A DNA stretch of 64,000 nt, taken from Variovorax sp. TBS-050B. Its GTDB lineage: Bacteria > Pseudomonadota > Gammaproteobacteria > Burkholderiales > Burkholderiaceae_C. Positions 58,201 to 64,000 of the stretch are shown here, one piece after another (position 1 is the first letter of the stretch; every line of letters begins with the position of its first letter). Under the pieces are notes generated by a model. That model made no database searches. It was given only the letters and a program-made list of their open reading frames with translations, and had not been told where the DNA came from. The DNA is taken from the NCBI RefSeq assembly GCF_029893635.1, contig NZ_JARXYR010000002.1:3385001-3449000 (forward strand), read 5' to 3'. The position numbers and the translations under genes were made by a program.

Positions 58201-59960
58201 CGCGCGAACACCACCACTACCTCGCGAACGGCCGCACGGCCGTCTGGCAGCACCGCTACGACGAGCTCAACCAGCGCATCGCCACCATCCGCCCCGACGG
58301 CCACACCACGCAATGGCTGACCTACGGTTCGGGCCATGTGCATGGGCTGCTGATCGACGGCGAGGACGTGCTCGGCTTCGAGCGCGACGACCTGCACCGC
58401 GAGGTGCTGCGCGAGCAGCGCAACGGCCTGAGCCAGCGCCTGCGCTACGACGAGGGCGGGCGCCTGCGTGAACAGGCGATCTCGCAGACCCGCCCGGGCG
58501 CCATCGAGGCGTTCGAGCTGCGCCGCAGCTACAGCTACGACCGCACCGGGCAGCTGGTCGGCATCGGCGACAGCCGGCAGGGCAACTTCAGCTTCCGCTA
58601 CGACCCGGTGGGCCGGCTCGTCGAGGCCTCGAGCCGGCTCGGGCGCGAGGTGTTCGCCTTCGATCCTGCGGGCAACATCGTCGACCCCGCGCAGGCCGAA
58701 CCGGCGTTGCGTCAGGGCGCGGTCCACAAGCTGCTCGACAACCTGCTCAAGCAGTACGCCGGCACCCGCTACCGCTACGACGAGCACGGCCGGATGGTCG
58801 AGCGCGTCCACAACGGGCGCAGGACCACCTTCGCCTGGGACGGCTTCGACCGCATGACCGCGGCCACCGACGAGGACGGCACCGGCGTTCGCTACAGCTA
58901 CGACCCGATGGGCCGGCGCATCGCCAAGCGCGCGCACGACCGCGTGACGCTGTTCGGCTGGGACGGCAACACGCTGGCCTTCGAGAGCACGCAGAGCCTG
59001 GCCGGCGAGCAGGAGCAGGAAGGCCGCGGCTTCAGCGTGCACTACGTTCACGAGCGCGATGCCTTCACGCCGCTGCTGCAGGTGCGCCAGGCCCATGCCG
59101 TCACGCTCGGCAGGACCACCGACGTGAAGGCGCTGATGGCGGCCAACGGCGGCGTCTACGACATCGCGCAGGACCCGCTGTGGAACGGCGAGGCGCAGCC
59201 CGCGCCGTTGCGCTTCACGCCCGACGAGATCGCCTTCTACCACTGCGACCACCTCGGCACGCCGCGCGAGCTCACCGACCATGAAGGCCGCCTGGCCTGG
59301 TCCGCGCGGTACAAGGCCTGGGGCGAGGCGCGCGAAGCCATCAGCGAGGCGGGGCGCCGCGCGGGCTTCGCGAACCCGATCCGCTTCCAGGGCCAGTACT
59401 TCGACGCCGAGACCGGCCTGCACTACAACCGCCACCGCTACTACGACCCCGCGAGCGGCCGCTACGTCTCGCGCGATCCGCTGGGGCTCGCGGGCGGGCG
59501 CAACCTGCACGTGTACGTGGGCAACAACCCGGTGCGCGGCATCGACCCGCTCGGGCTGGTGGACATCAACATGTTCCCGCACGACGAGGCGATCCGGGCC
59601 TCGGGCGACAACATCCCCAACCCGCCGGGCAGCTTCACGGTGGGCGGCCACGGCAACGCGTCGATCATGCAGAACGCTTCGCGGCAGACCGTGCGGCCGG
59701 CCGAACTGGCGGAGCAGATCCGCGCCCATCCGTCGTACAGGGACGGGCAGCATGTGGTGCTGATGTCCTGCGAGACGGGGAAGGGCGATGCGCCGTTCGC
59801 GCAGCACCTCGCGAACGAGCTCGACGCGCCCGTCAGCGCGCCCGACAAGTTCCTCTGGATCTGGCCCGACGGCCGGGTTCAGCCCGCGGGCATGACGGCC
59901 GACCGGAAGATGGACACCTCGGACCTCGGCCGATGGCGCACTTTCAGGCCCGAGCCATGA
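55236..59960 (+). CDS. Rhs effector with caspase-like (clan CD-type) C-terminal tip
   Basis: The protein has 1574 residues. Residues 1-330 are helical with hydrophobic hairpins (VLGSIPVVGNIMALVDVFLD, VSLGINLIGLIPLPP). A DUF6531-type opening (GGSISLATGSESFVHTDFVL) leads into many YD/Rhs repeats to about residue 1300, and the core ends RYVSRDPLGLAGGRNLHVYV ... IDPLGL. The tip, residues 1442-1574, is unrelated to the core and has GGHGN (His1472) and VVLMSCETG (Cys1512), spaced as in caspase/CHAT/C80 peptidases. The stop overlaps the next gene, a candidate immunity gene. Probable T6SS cargo; toxicity is inferred. Confidence 0.92.
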   Translation: MAETAGSKPAEREPQTAVAPLNTIVGEDIAAASKAVDDWLRSFSGGYVTLERLTMVLGSIPVVGNIMALVDVFLDIIHIVEKKARDGVESFLNWVSLGINLIGLIPLPPTMAAARMSLRPTLHLVRQQLKSAASNLGETIVVTLVGHLNATIVGELDKFIEGAIAKLDEMLKNCAKLSDSIIDNLVDVLRRVLGQKDLFAVGTPATPETRVHDSKTESTWDRMWGSAVRFSKQSANYVAKKAAGQLPAGVASQVNAVVAQMLDFKASFRNQLVKLADKEAQASIMWLLHKLLDAIKRKKGQRAAIVPPAKGAVAEQDRPGGQLGHINKQAPARNDPNCRRNKPARAAVGGSISLATGSESFVHTDFVLAAPLAITWSRVYRSQFDAYDRGVLGARWTGPYTTRIDITPAGDLVYRAADGRSHACARLAVGQSHRDAAEDFTLTRLGDTLLALDFGLQGDWRELYEQAEDGSHYRLVAQQARDGLSVGLRYDHVIAATGERVLSDIISKQGEQVMAHVGTRPDAKTGLIESLWELKDGQIVRQLAVYTHDAERDLVEARDEDGASWRYSYSHHLITRYTDRTGRGMNLEYDGTGADAKAVREWSDDGSFALKLEWDRNIRLTYVTDALGGETWYYYDIDGYTYRIIHPDKLEEWFFRDEAKNITRHIHTDGSTDDYRYDADGNLQVHTRPDGSRVHFEYDARHRITGIRDGEGGVWKRDYDAEGHLVEEIDPLGHKTEYAYDKAGRPVRITDAKGGTKLLSYTPAGRLASYTDCSGKTRRWEYDSRGRTVKEIDAAGQTTRYRYSASGEGIVQRGDANSPGRLEEITWPDATRTHFVHDAEGRLLAHVDALGRRTRYSFNRAGLVAGRVDAAGQSLRYEWDLLGRLTELRNENGSRYEFRYDPAGRLLEETGFDGKTIRYRYDESTGRLREAAEGERVLRMESDAMGRMVERAAGAQAERFAYDRNGRMIEAVNGDARLQWFYDAAGNLTREHHHYLANGRTAVWQHRYDELNQRIATIRPDGHTTQWLTYGSGHVHGLLIDGEDVLGFERDDLHREVLREQRNGLSQRLRYDEGGRLREQAISQTRPGAIEAFELRRSYSYDRTGQLVGIGDSRQGNFSFRYDPVGRLVEASSRLGREVFAFDPAGNIVDPAQAEPALRQGAVHKLLDNLLKQYAGTRYRYDEHGRMVERVHNGRRTTFAWDGFDRMTAATDEDGTGVRYSYDPMGRRIAKRAHDRVTLFGWDGNTLAFESTQSLAGEQEQEGRGFSVHYVHERDAFTPLLQVRQAHAVTLGRTTDVKALMAANGGVYDIAQDPLWNGEAQPAPLRFTPDEIAFYHCDHLGTPRELTDHEGRLAWSARYKAWGEAREAISEAGRRAGFANPIRFQGQYFDAETGLHYNRHRYYDPASGRYVSRDPLGLAGGRNLHVYVGNNPVRGIDPLGLVDINMFPHDEAIRASGDNIPNPPGSFTVGGHGNASIMQNASRQTVRPAELAEQIRAHPSYRDGQHVVLMSCETGKGDAPFAQHLANELDAPVSAPDKFLWIWPDGRVQPAGMTADRKMDTSDLGRWRTFRPEP
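56034..56230. repeat. Near-identical block A shared with the second rhs gene
   Basis: The segment matches 61835-62031 with only two differences seen (one T/C in a Leu codon, one C/T before CACATC), while sequence on both sides differs clearly. It encodes the end of the N-terminal helical domain (KLADKEAQASIMW...GHINKQAP). Confidence 0.85.
56607..57500. repeat. Near-identical block B shared with the second rhs gene
   Basis: The segment of 894 bp matches 62444-63337 with about ten single-base differences, mostly silent. Outside it the two genes diverge sharply at the next codons (GGC-ACC-AAG against GGC-GTC-AAG and onwards). It encodes the first YD-repeat stretch. Confidence 0.85.
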
Positions 59961-61009
59961 TGCGAGTCCGCCACCCTTTGCGCGCGGTGCCGGCGCTGCT
60001 CGCGCTGGGCTTTTTTCTCTCTCACGCGACGGAGACACATTCGATGGACAAGGACACACCCACCTCGAGCGGGCAGATCTACTCGCTCGGCGAGCAAGAG
60101 CGCGCCGAACTCGAGAAGAAGGCCGAAGCCGGCGATGCGGAGGCAGCCTTCCGGCTCGTGCAGTACCACACCTTCACGCAGAACAACGAAGCTCAGCGCG
60201 AGCGCTGGCTGCTGGTCGCGGCGCGGCTCGGGCACCGGACGGCGCAGCACAACCTGGCTGTGGACCTGAGCCGGGACGGCAAGGACCTGGCCGGCGCTGC
60301 GCACTGGGCCGCCGAGGCCCGCAAGGGCGGCGACCCGGGGGCCGAACGGCTGCTGGTGGAGATCGAGGCCGCGCGCGCGGCCATGCTCACGCCCGAGGCG
60401 CAGGCCGAGCTGGCGGCCAAGGCCCAGGCCGGCGATGCCGGGGCCGCGTTCCGCCTCTCGCGCTATTTCAACTACGTGCTGCAGGACCGCGGCGCGGAAC
60501 GACGCTGGCGCAAGCTGGCGGCCGAGGGCGGTCAGCCGGCGGCGCAGTACGAACTGGCGGTCGACCTCTACCGCAACGGCAAGGACCTCGCCCAGGCCGC
60601 GCACTGGGCCGCCGAGGCCCGCCGGAATGGCGACGCGGATGCCGCCCGGCTGCTGCGCGAGATCGAGGCGCTGCAGTCGCCCGCGCTCACGCCCGACCAG
60701 GAGGCCGCGCTGGTCGCGAAGGCCGAGGCCGGCGATGCCGAGGCCGCGTTCCGTCTTTCGAAGTACTACCACTTCGTGCACCAGGACGGCCGCGTGCGCG
60801 GGCGGCGCTGGCTGGTTCGGGCTGCAGAGGGCGGACAGGCGACCGCGCAGTACGACCTCGCGACCGTGCTGCAGCTCGATGGCAACGCGCTCGCCGAAGC
60901 CGCGCGCTGGGCCGCGGAAGCCCGCAAGAACGGCGATGCCGACGCGGGCCGGCTGCTGCAGCGCATCGAGGCCCTGCGCAGCGGCGCGCCGGGGCAGCCG
61001 GGCCGGTAA
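59957..61009 (+). CDS. Sel1-like repeat protein, candidate immunity protein
   Basis: The protein has 350 residues and starts in the rhs stop (ATGA). The start MMRVRHPLRAVPALLALGFF is a signal peptide, so the protein is likely periplasmic. It has three tandem modules in exact 100-residue register: AEAGDAEAAFRL at 57-68, AQAGDAGAAFRL at 157-168 and AEAGDAEAAFRL at 257-268, each followed by AQ(H/Y)(N/E/D)LA and AA(H/R)WAAEAR, the Sel1/TPR-like pattern. Position right after the rhs tip suggests it neutralises that toxin. The exported location would fit a toxin acting in the periplasm. Confidence 0.85.
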   Translation: MMRVRHPLRAVPALLALGFFLSHATETHSMDKDTPTSSGQIYSLGEQERAELEKKAEAGDAEAAFRLVQYHTFTQNNEAQRERWLLVAARLGHRTAQHNLAVDLSRDGKDLAGAAHWAAEARKGGDPGAERLLVEIEAARAAMLTPEAQAELAAKAQAGDAGAAFRLSRYFNYVLQDRGAERRWRKLAAEGGQPAAQYELAVDLYRNGKDLAQAAHWAAEARRNGDADAARLLREIEALQSPALTPDQEAALVAKAEAGDAEAAFRLSKYYHFVHQDGRVRGRRWLVRAAEGGQATAQYDLATVLQLDGNALAEAARWAAEARKNGDADAGRLLQRIEALRSGAPGQPGR

Positions 61010-61027
61010 GAGAAGAAGAGACGAACG

Positions 61028-64000
61028 ATGGCAGGGACGGAAGAGAAGAACACACCCGCCGAACGTGAGCCGCAGACCGCCGTCGCGCCGCTCAACACCA
61101 TCGGCGAGGAGGACATCGCCGCCGCGAGCAAGGCGGTCGACGACTGGCTGCGCTCGTTCACCGGTGGCTACGTCACGCTCGAGCGGCTCACGATGGTGCT
61201 CGGCAGCCTGCCGATCGTCGGCAACATCATGGCGCTGGTCGACGTGTTCCTCGACATCATCCATATCGTCGAGAAGAAGGCCAAGGACAGCGTCGGCCAG
61301 TTCCTCGACTGGGTCAGCCTCGGCATCAACCTGATCGGCCTGATCCCCGCGCCGCCGACCATGGCCGCGGCGCGCATGAGCCTTCGGCCCACGCTGCACC
61401 TGGTGCGCCAGCAGCTCAAGAGCGCGGCGTCGAACCTCGGCGAAGCCATCGTCGTGACGCTGGTCGGCCACCTGAACGCCACCATCGTCGGCGAACTCGA
61501 GACCTTCATCGACAAGGCGATCGCCAAGCTCGGGGAGATGCTCAAGGCCTGCGCCGACCTGGCCGACGACATCGTCGACAACCTCGTCGACATCCTGCAG
61601 CGTGTGCTCGGCCGCAAGGACCTGTTCAGCGTCGGCAGCGCGCCCGCGCCCGCGCCCGAGAACAAGGTCTACGACCCGAAGACGCAGAGCACCTGGAACC
61701 GCATGTGGGGCAGCGCGGTGCGCTATTCCAAACAGTCGGCCAACTACGTGGCGAAGGCTGCCGCGGGGCGGTTGCCGGAGGCCATGGTCACGCAGGTCGA
61801 GGGCGTGATCGGCAGCCTGACGAATTTCAAGTCCAGCTTCCGCAACCAGCTCGTGAAGCTGGCCGACAAGGAGGCGCAGGCCAGCATCATGTGGTTGCTG
61901 CACAAGCTCTTGGATGCGATCAAGCGCAAGAAGGGGCAGCGCGCGGCGATCGTGCCGCCGGCCAAGGGGGCGGTGGCCGAGCAGGATCGGCCCGGCGGCC
62001 AGCTCGGTCACATCAACAAGCAGGCGCCCGCCAACAACGATCCGGGTGGAAAGAACTGCGCACCCTGCGCGGTGGGCGGCGCGATCGGCTTGGCGACCGG
62101 GGCCGAGAGCTTCACGCACACCGACTTCGTGCTGGCGGCGCCGCTGCCGATCGAATGGGCGCGCACCTACCGCAGCCAGCTCGATGCCCTCGACCGCGGC
62201 TGCCTCGGCGCGCGCTGGATCAGCGCCTACACCACGCGCGTGGACATCGCCACGCCCGCCAGGGGCGCGCGCCAGGGCCGCGAGAGCCTGGTCTACCGCG
62301 CGAGCGACGGACGCAGCCTGGCCTGGCCGCTGCTCAAGCCGGGGCAGGCGCACCGCGACGCGGTCGAGGAGATCACGATCACGCGCCTCGCCGACGGCCT
62401 GCTCGCGCTCGATTTCGGCAAGCCGCTGCCCTTCGGCGAGCAGGGCGACTGGCGCGAGCTGTACGAGCAAGCGGAAGACGGCTCGCACTACCGCCTGGTG
62501 GCGCAGCAGGCGCGCGACGGCCTCTCGGTGGGCTTGCGCTACGACCACGTGATCGCTGCGACCGGCGAGCGCGTACTCAGCGACATCATCAGCAAGCAGG
62601 GCGAGCAGGTGATGGCGCACGTGGGCACGCGGCCCGATGCGAAGACCGGCCTGATCGAGTCGCTCTGGGAGCTCAAGGACGGACAGGTCGTGCGGCAGCT
62701 TGCCGCGTACACGCATGACGCCGAACGCGACCTCGTCGAAGCGCGCGACGAGGACGGCGCGAGCTGGCGCTACAGCTACAGCCACCACCTCATCACCCGC
62801 TACACCGACCGCACCGGCCGCGGCATGAACCTCGAATACGACGGCACCGGCGCCGATGCCAAGGCCGTGCGCGAGTGGAGCGACGACGGCAGCTTTGCCC
62901 TGAAGCTCGAATGGGACCGCAACATCCGCCTGACCTACGTCACCGACGCGCTCGGCGGCGAGACCTGGTACTACTACGACATCGACGGCTACACCTACCG
63001 CATCATCCACCCCGACAAGCTCGAGGAATGGTTCTTCCGTGATGAAGCGAAGAACATCACGCGCCACATCCACACCGACGGCAGCACCGACGACTACCGC
63101 TACGACGCCGACGGCAACCTGCAGGTGCACACGCGGCCCGACGGCAGCCGGGTGCACTTCGAGTATGACGCCAGGCACCGCATCACCGGCATCCGCGACG
63201 GCGAGGGTAGCGTGTGGAAGCGCGATTACGACGCCGAGGGCCACCTGGTCGAAGAGATCGATCCGCTGGGCCACAAGACCGAATACACCTACGACAAGGC
63301 CGGGCGGCCGGTGCGCATCACCGATGCCAAGGGCGGCGTCAAGCAGCTTGCCTATGCGCCTTCGGGCCAGTTGCTGAGCTACACCGACTGCTCGGGCAAG
63401 ACCAGCCGCTGGGAATACGATGCGCGCGGCCTGCTCGCGAAGGCCATCGATGCCGCCGGCAACGCCACGCACTACCGTTATGCCGCGGGCCAGCTCGAAC
63501 GCATCGTGCTGCCCGACCAGACCAGCGAGCGCTTCGTGCACGACGCCGAAGGCCGCCTGCTCGCGCACACCGATGCGCTGGAGCGCACCACGCGCTACGG
63601 CTACACGCGCGCCGGCCTCATCGCGAGCCGCACCGACGCGGCCGGCCGTTCGCTGCGCTACCACTGGGACCTGCTCGGCCGGCTCAGCGAACTGCACAAC
63701 GAGAACGGCGCGCGCTACGACTTCCGCTACGACCCGGTCGGCCGGCTGCTCGAGGAGACCGGCTTCGACCGCAAGACCACCGCCTACGTCCACGACCCCG
63801 CCACCGGCGTGCTCGCCGAAGTGGTCGAGGCGGGCCATCGCACCGCGCTGGAATTCGACCCGCTCGGGCGCCTGCGCGAACGCCGCGCCGGCGCGCAGTC
63901 GGAGCGCTTCGCCTACGACCGCAACGGCCGCATGATCGAGGCCGTCAACGGCGACGCGCGGCTGCATTGGTTCCACGACGCGGCAGGCAACCTCACGCGC
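61028..64000 (+). CDS. Second Rhs protein (cut by window end)
   Basis: The frame is open from the ATG at 61028 to the end of the window, about 990 residues. It begins MAGTEEKNTPAEREPQTAVA, closely parallel to the first Rhs. It has the same helical N-terminus and DUF6531-type start (GGAIGLATGAESFTHTDFVL), but here preceded by KNCAPCAVGG, a CxxC that the first copy lacks. YD repeats run to the edge. Its toxin tip and any immunity gene lie beyond the window. Near-identical patches with the first copy point to recombination. Confidence 0.92.
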   Translation, partial: MAGTEEKNTPAEREPQTAVAPLNTIGEEDIAAASKAVDDWLRSFTGGYVTLERLTMVLGSLPIVGNIMALVDVFLDIIHIVEKKAKDSVGQFLDWVSLGINLIGLIPAPPTMAAARMSLRPTLHLVRQQLKSAASNLGEAIVVTLVGHLNATIVGELETFIDKAIAKLGEMLKACADLADDIVDNLVDILQRVLGRKDLFSVGSAPAPAPENKVYDPKTQSTWNRMWGSAVRYSKQSANYVAKAAAGRLPEAMVTQVEGVIGSLTNFKSSFRNQLVKLADKEAQASIMWLLHKLLDAIKRKKGQRAAIVPPAKGAVAEQDRPGGQLGHINKQAPANNDPGGKNCAPCAVGGAIGLATGAESFTHTDFVLAAPLPIEWARTYRSQLDALDRGCLGARWISAYTTRVDIATPARGARQGRESLVYRASDGRSLAWPLLKPGQAHRDAVEEITITRLADGLLALDFGKPLPFGEQGDWRELYEQAEDGSHYRLVAQQARDGLSVGLRYDHVIAATGERVLSDIISKQGEQVMAHVGTRPDAKTGLIESLWELKDGQVVRQLAAYTHDAERDLVEARDEDGASWRYSYSHHLITRYTDRTGRGMNLEYDGTGADAKAVREWSDDGSFALKLEWDRNIRLTYVTDALGGETWYYYDIDGYTYRIIHPDKLEEWFFRDEAKNITRHIHTDGSTDDYRYDADGNLQVHTRPDGSRVHFEYDARHRITGIRDGEGSVWKRDYDAEGHLVEEIDPLGHKTEYTYDKAGRPVRITDAKGGVKQLAYAPSGQLLSYTDCSGKTSRWEYDARGLLAKAIDAAGNATHYRYAAGQLERIVLPDQTSERFVHDAEGRLLAHTDALERTTRYGYTRAGLIASRTDAAGRSLRYHWDLLGRLSELHNENGARYDFRYDPVGRLLEETGFDRKTTAYVHDPATGVLAEVVEAGHRTALEFDPLGRLRERRAGAQSERFAYDRNGRMIEAVNGDARLHWFHDAAGNLTR
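61835..62031. repeat. Near-identical block A, second copy
   Basis: This is the counterpart of 56034-56230, at a constant offset of 5801 bp along the block. Confidence 0.85.
62444..63337. repeat. Near-identical block B, second copy
   Basis: This is the counterpart of 56607-57500, at a constant offset of 5837 bp. The offset differs from block A because the intervening segment is 36 bp longer in this copy. Confidence 0.85.

Noticed and set aside
54678..60059. Very long open frame on the minus strand opposite vgrG end, pentapeptide and rhs genes
   Set aside because: High-GC coding DNA leaves stop-poor antisense frames. The translation is Val/Arg/His/Ala-rich with no domain marks, while the plus strand has clear VgrG and Rhs domains.
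59879..63976. Second long minus-strand frame opposite the Sel1 and second rhs genes
   Set aside because: Same cause; it shares segments with the previous one only because the two rhs genes are similar.

Overview
The window is high-GC, gene-dense DNA whose gene content fits a Comamonadaceae / Burkholderiales bacterium, most like Variovorax. This placement is inferred from gene families and layout; no rRNA or marker comparison was possible. I see no rRNA, tRNA, CRISPR array, integrase or transposase. Most genes are packed into operons with 1-11 nt overlaps.

Layout. (1) 1-5.5 kb, minus strand: the start of a transglutaminase-like gene cut by the window edge, then a compact sulfur operon: cysteine-dioxygenase-type thiol dioxygenase, a four-module rhodanese, a PLP trans-sulfuration enzyme and a Bug-type solute-binding protein, with a divergent LysR regulator. 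(2) 6.6-12.8 kb, plus strand: ComEC, a circularly permuted ATP-grasp / alpha-E pair, a 2OG-Fe(II) oxygenase and an SH3 protein. (3) 12.8-23.5 kb: a complete glycerol module, with glpK and the DeoR-type repressor glpR on the minus strand and glpD-glpS-glpT-glpP-glpQ-glpU-glpV on the plus strand (G3P dehydrogenase plus an ABC glycerol importer). (4) 23.6-31.4 kb, plus strand: a nine-gene putative biosynthetic cluster with a flavodoxin-like DarA-type protein, a KAS III, a small unknown, a BtrH-type acyltransferase, an ABC exporter, an acyl carrier protein, a KAS with an altered active site and a small unknown. (5) 31.4-37.1 kb, minus strand: HD phosphohydrolase, MltB, and a TgpA / DUF58 / MoxR set in which moxR carries a frameshift. 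(6) 37.2-49 kb, plus strand: deacetylase, MscS channel, EtfBA with an acyl-CoA dehydrogenase, nitronate monooxygenase, acyltransferase, ArsR/SRPBCC pair, chorismate synthase and an MFS transporter. (7) 49.2-64 kb, plus strand: a Tat-lipoprotein phosphoesterase, then, after a strong terminator and an AT-rich gap, a type VI secretion effector island: leader ORF, VgrG, pentapeptide protein, Rhs with a caspase-like tip, a Sel1-repeat candidate immunity protein, and a second Rhs running off the end.

The most unusual items are: a structured intergenic repeat present as two composites (20078-20296 and 27161-27383), whose four stem-loop units keep the same core but have different arm sequences that still pair; the 23.6-31.4 kb cluster; reciprocal degeneracy of the two glycerol ABC ATPases that leaves one canonical and one degenerate ATP site; a 28-codon AT-rich leader ORF overlapping vgrG; a clan CD-like cysteine-protease signature at the Rhs tip with a 100-residue-period Sel1 protein next to it; and patchy near-identity between the two rhs genes. 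Two one-base frameshifts in C/G runs (about 27485 and 37000) are either real lesions or consensus errors.
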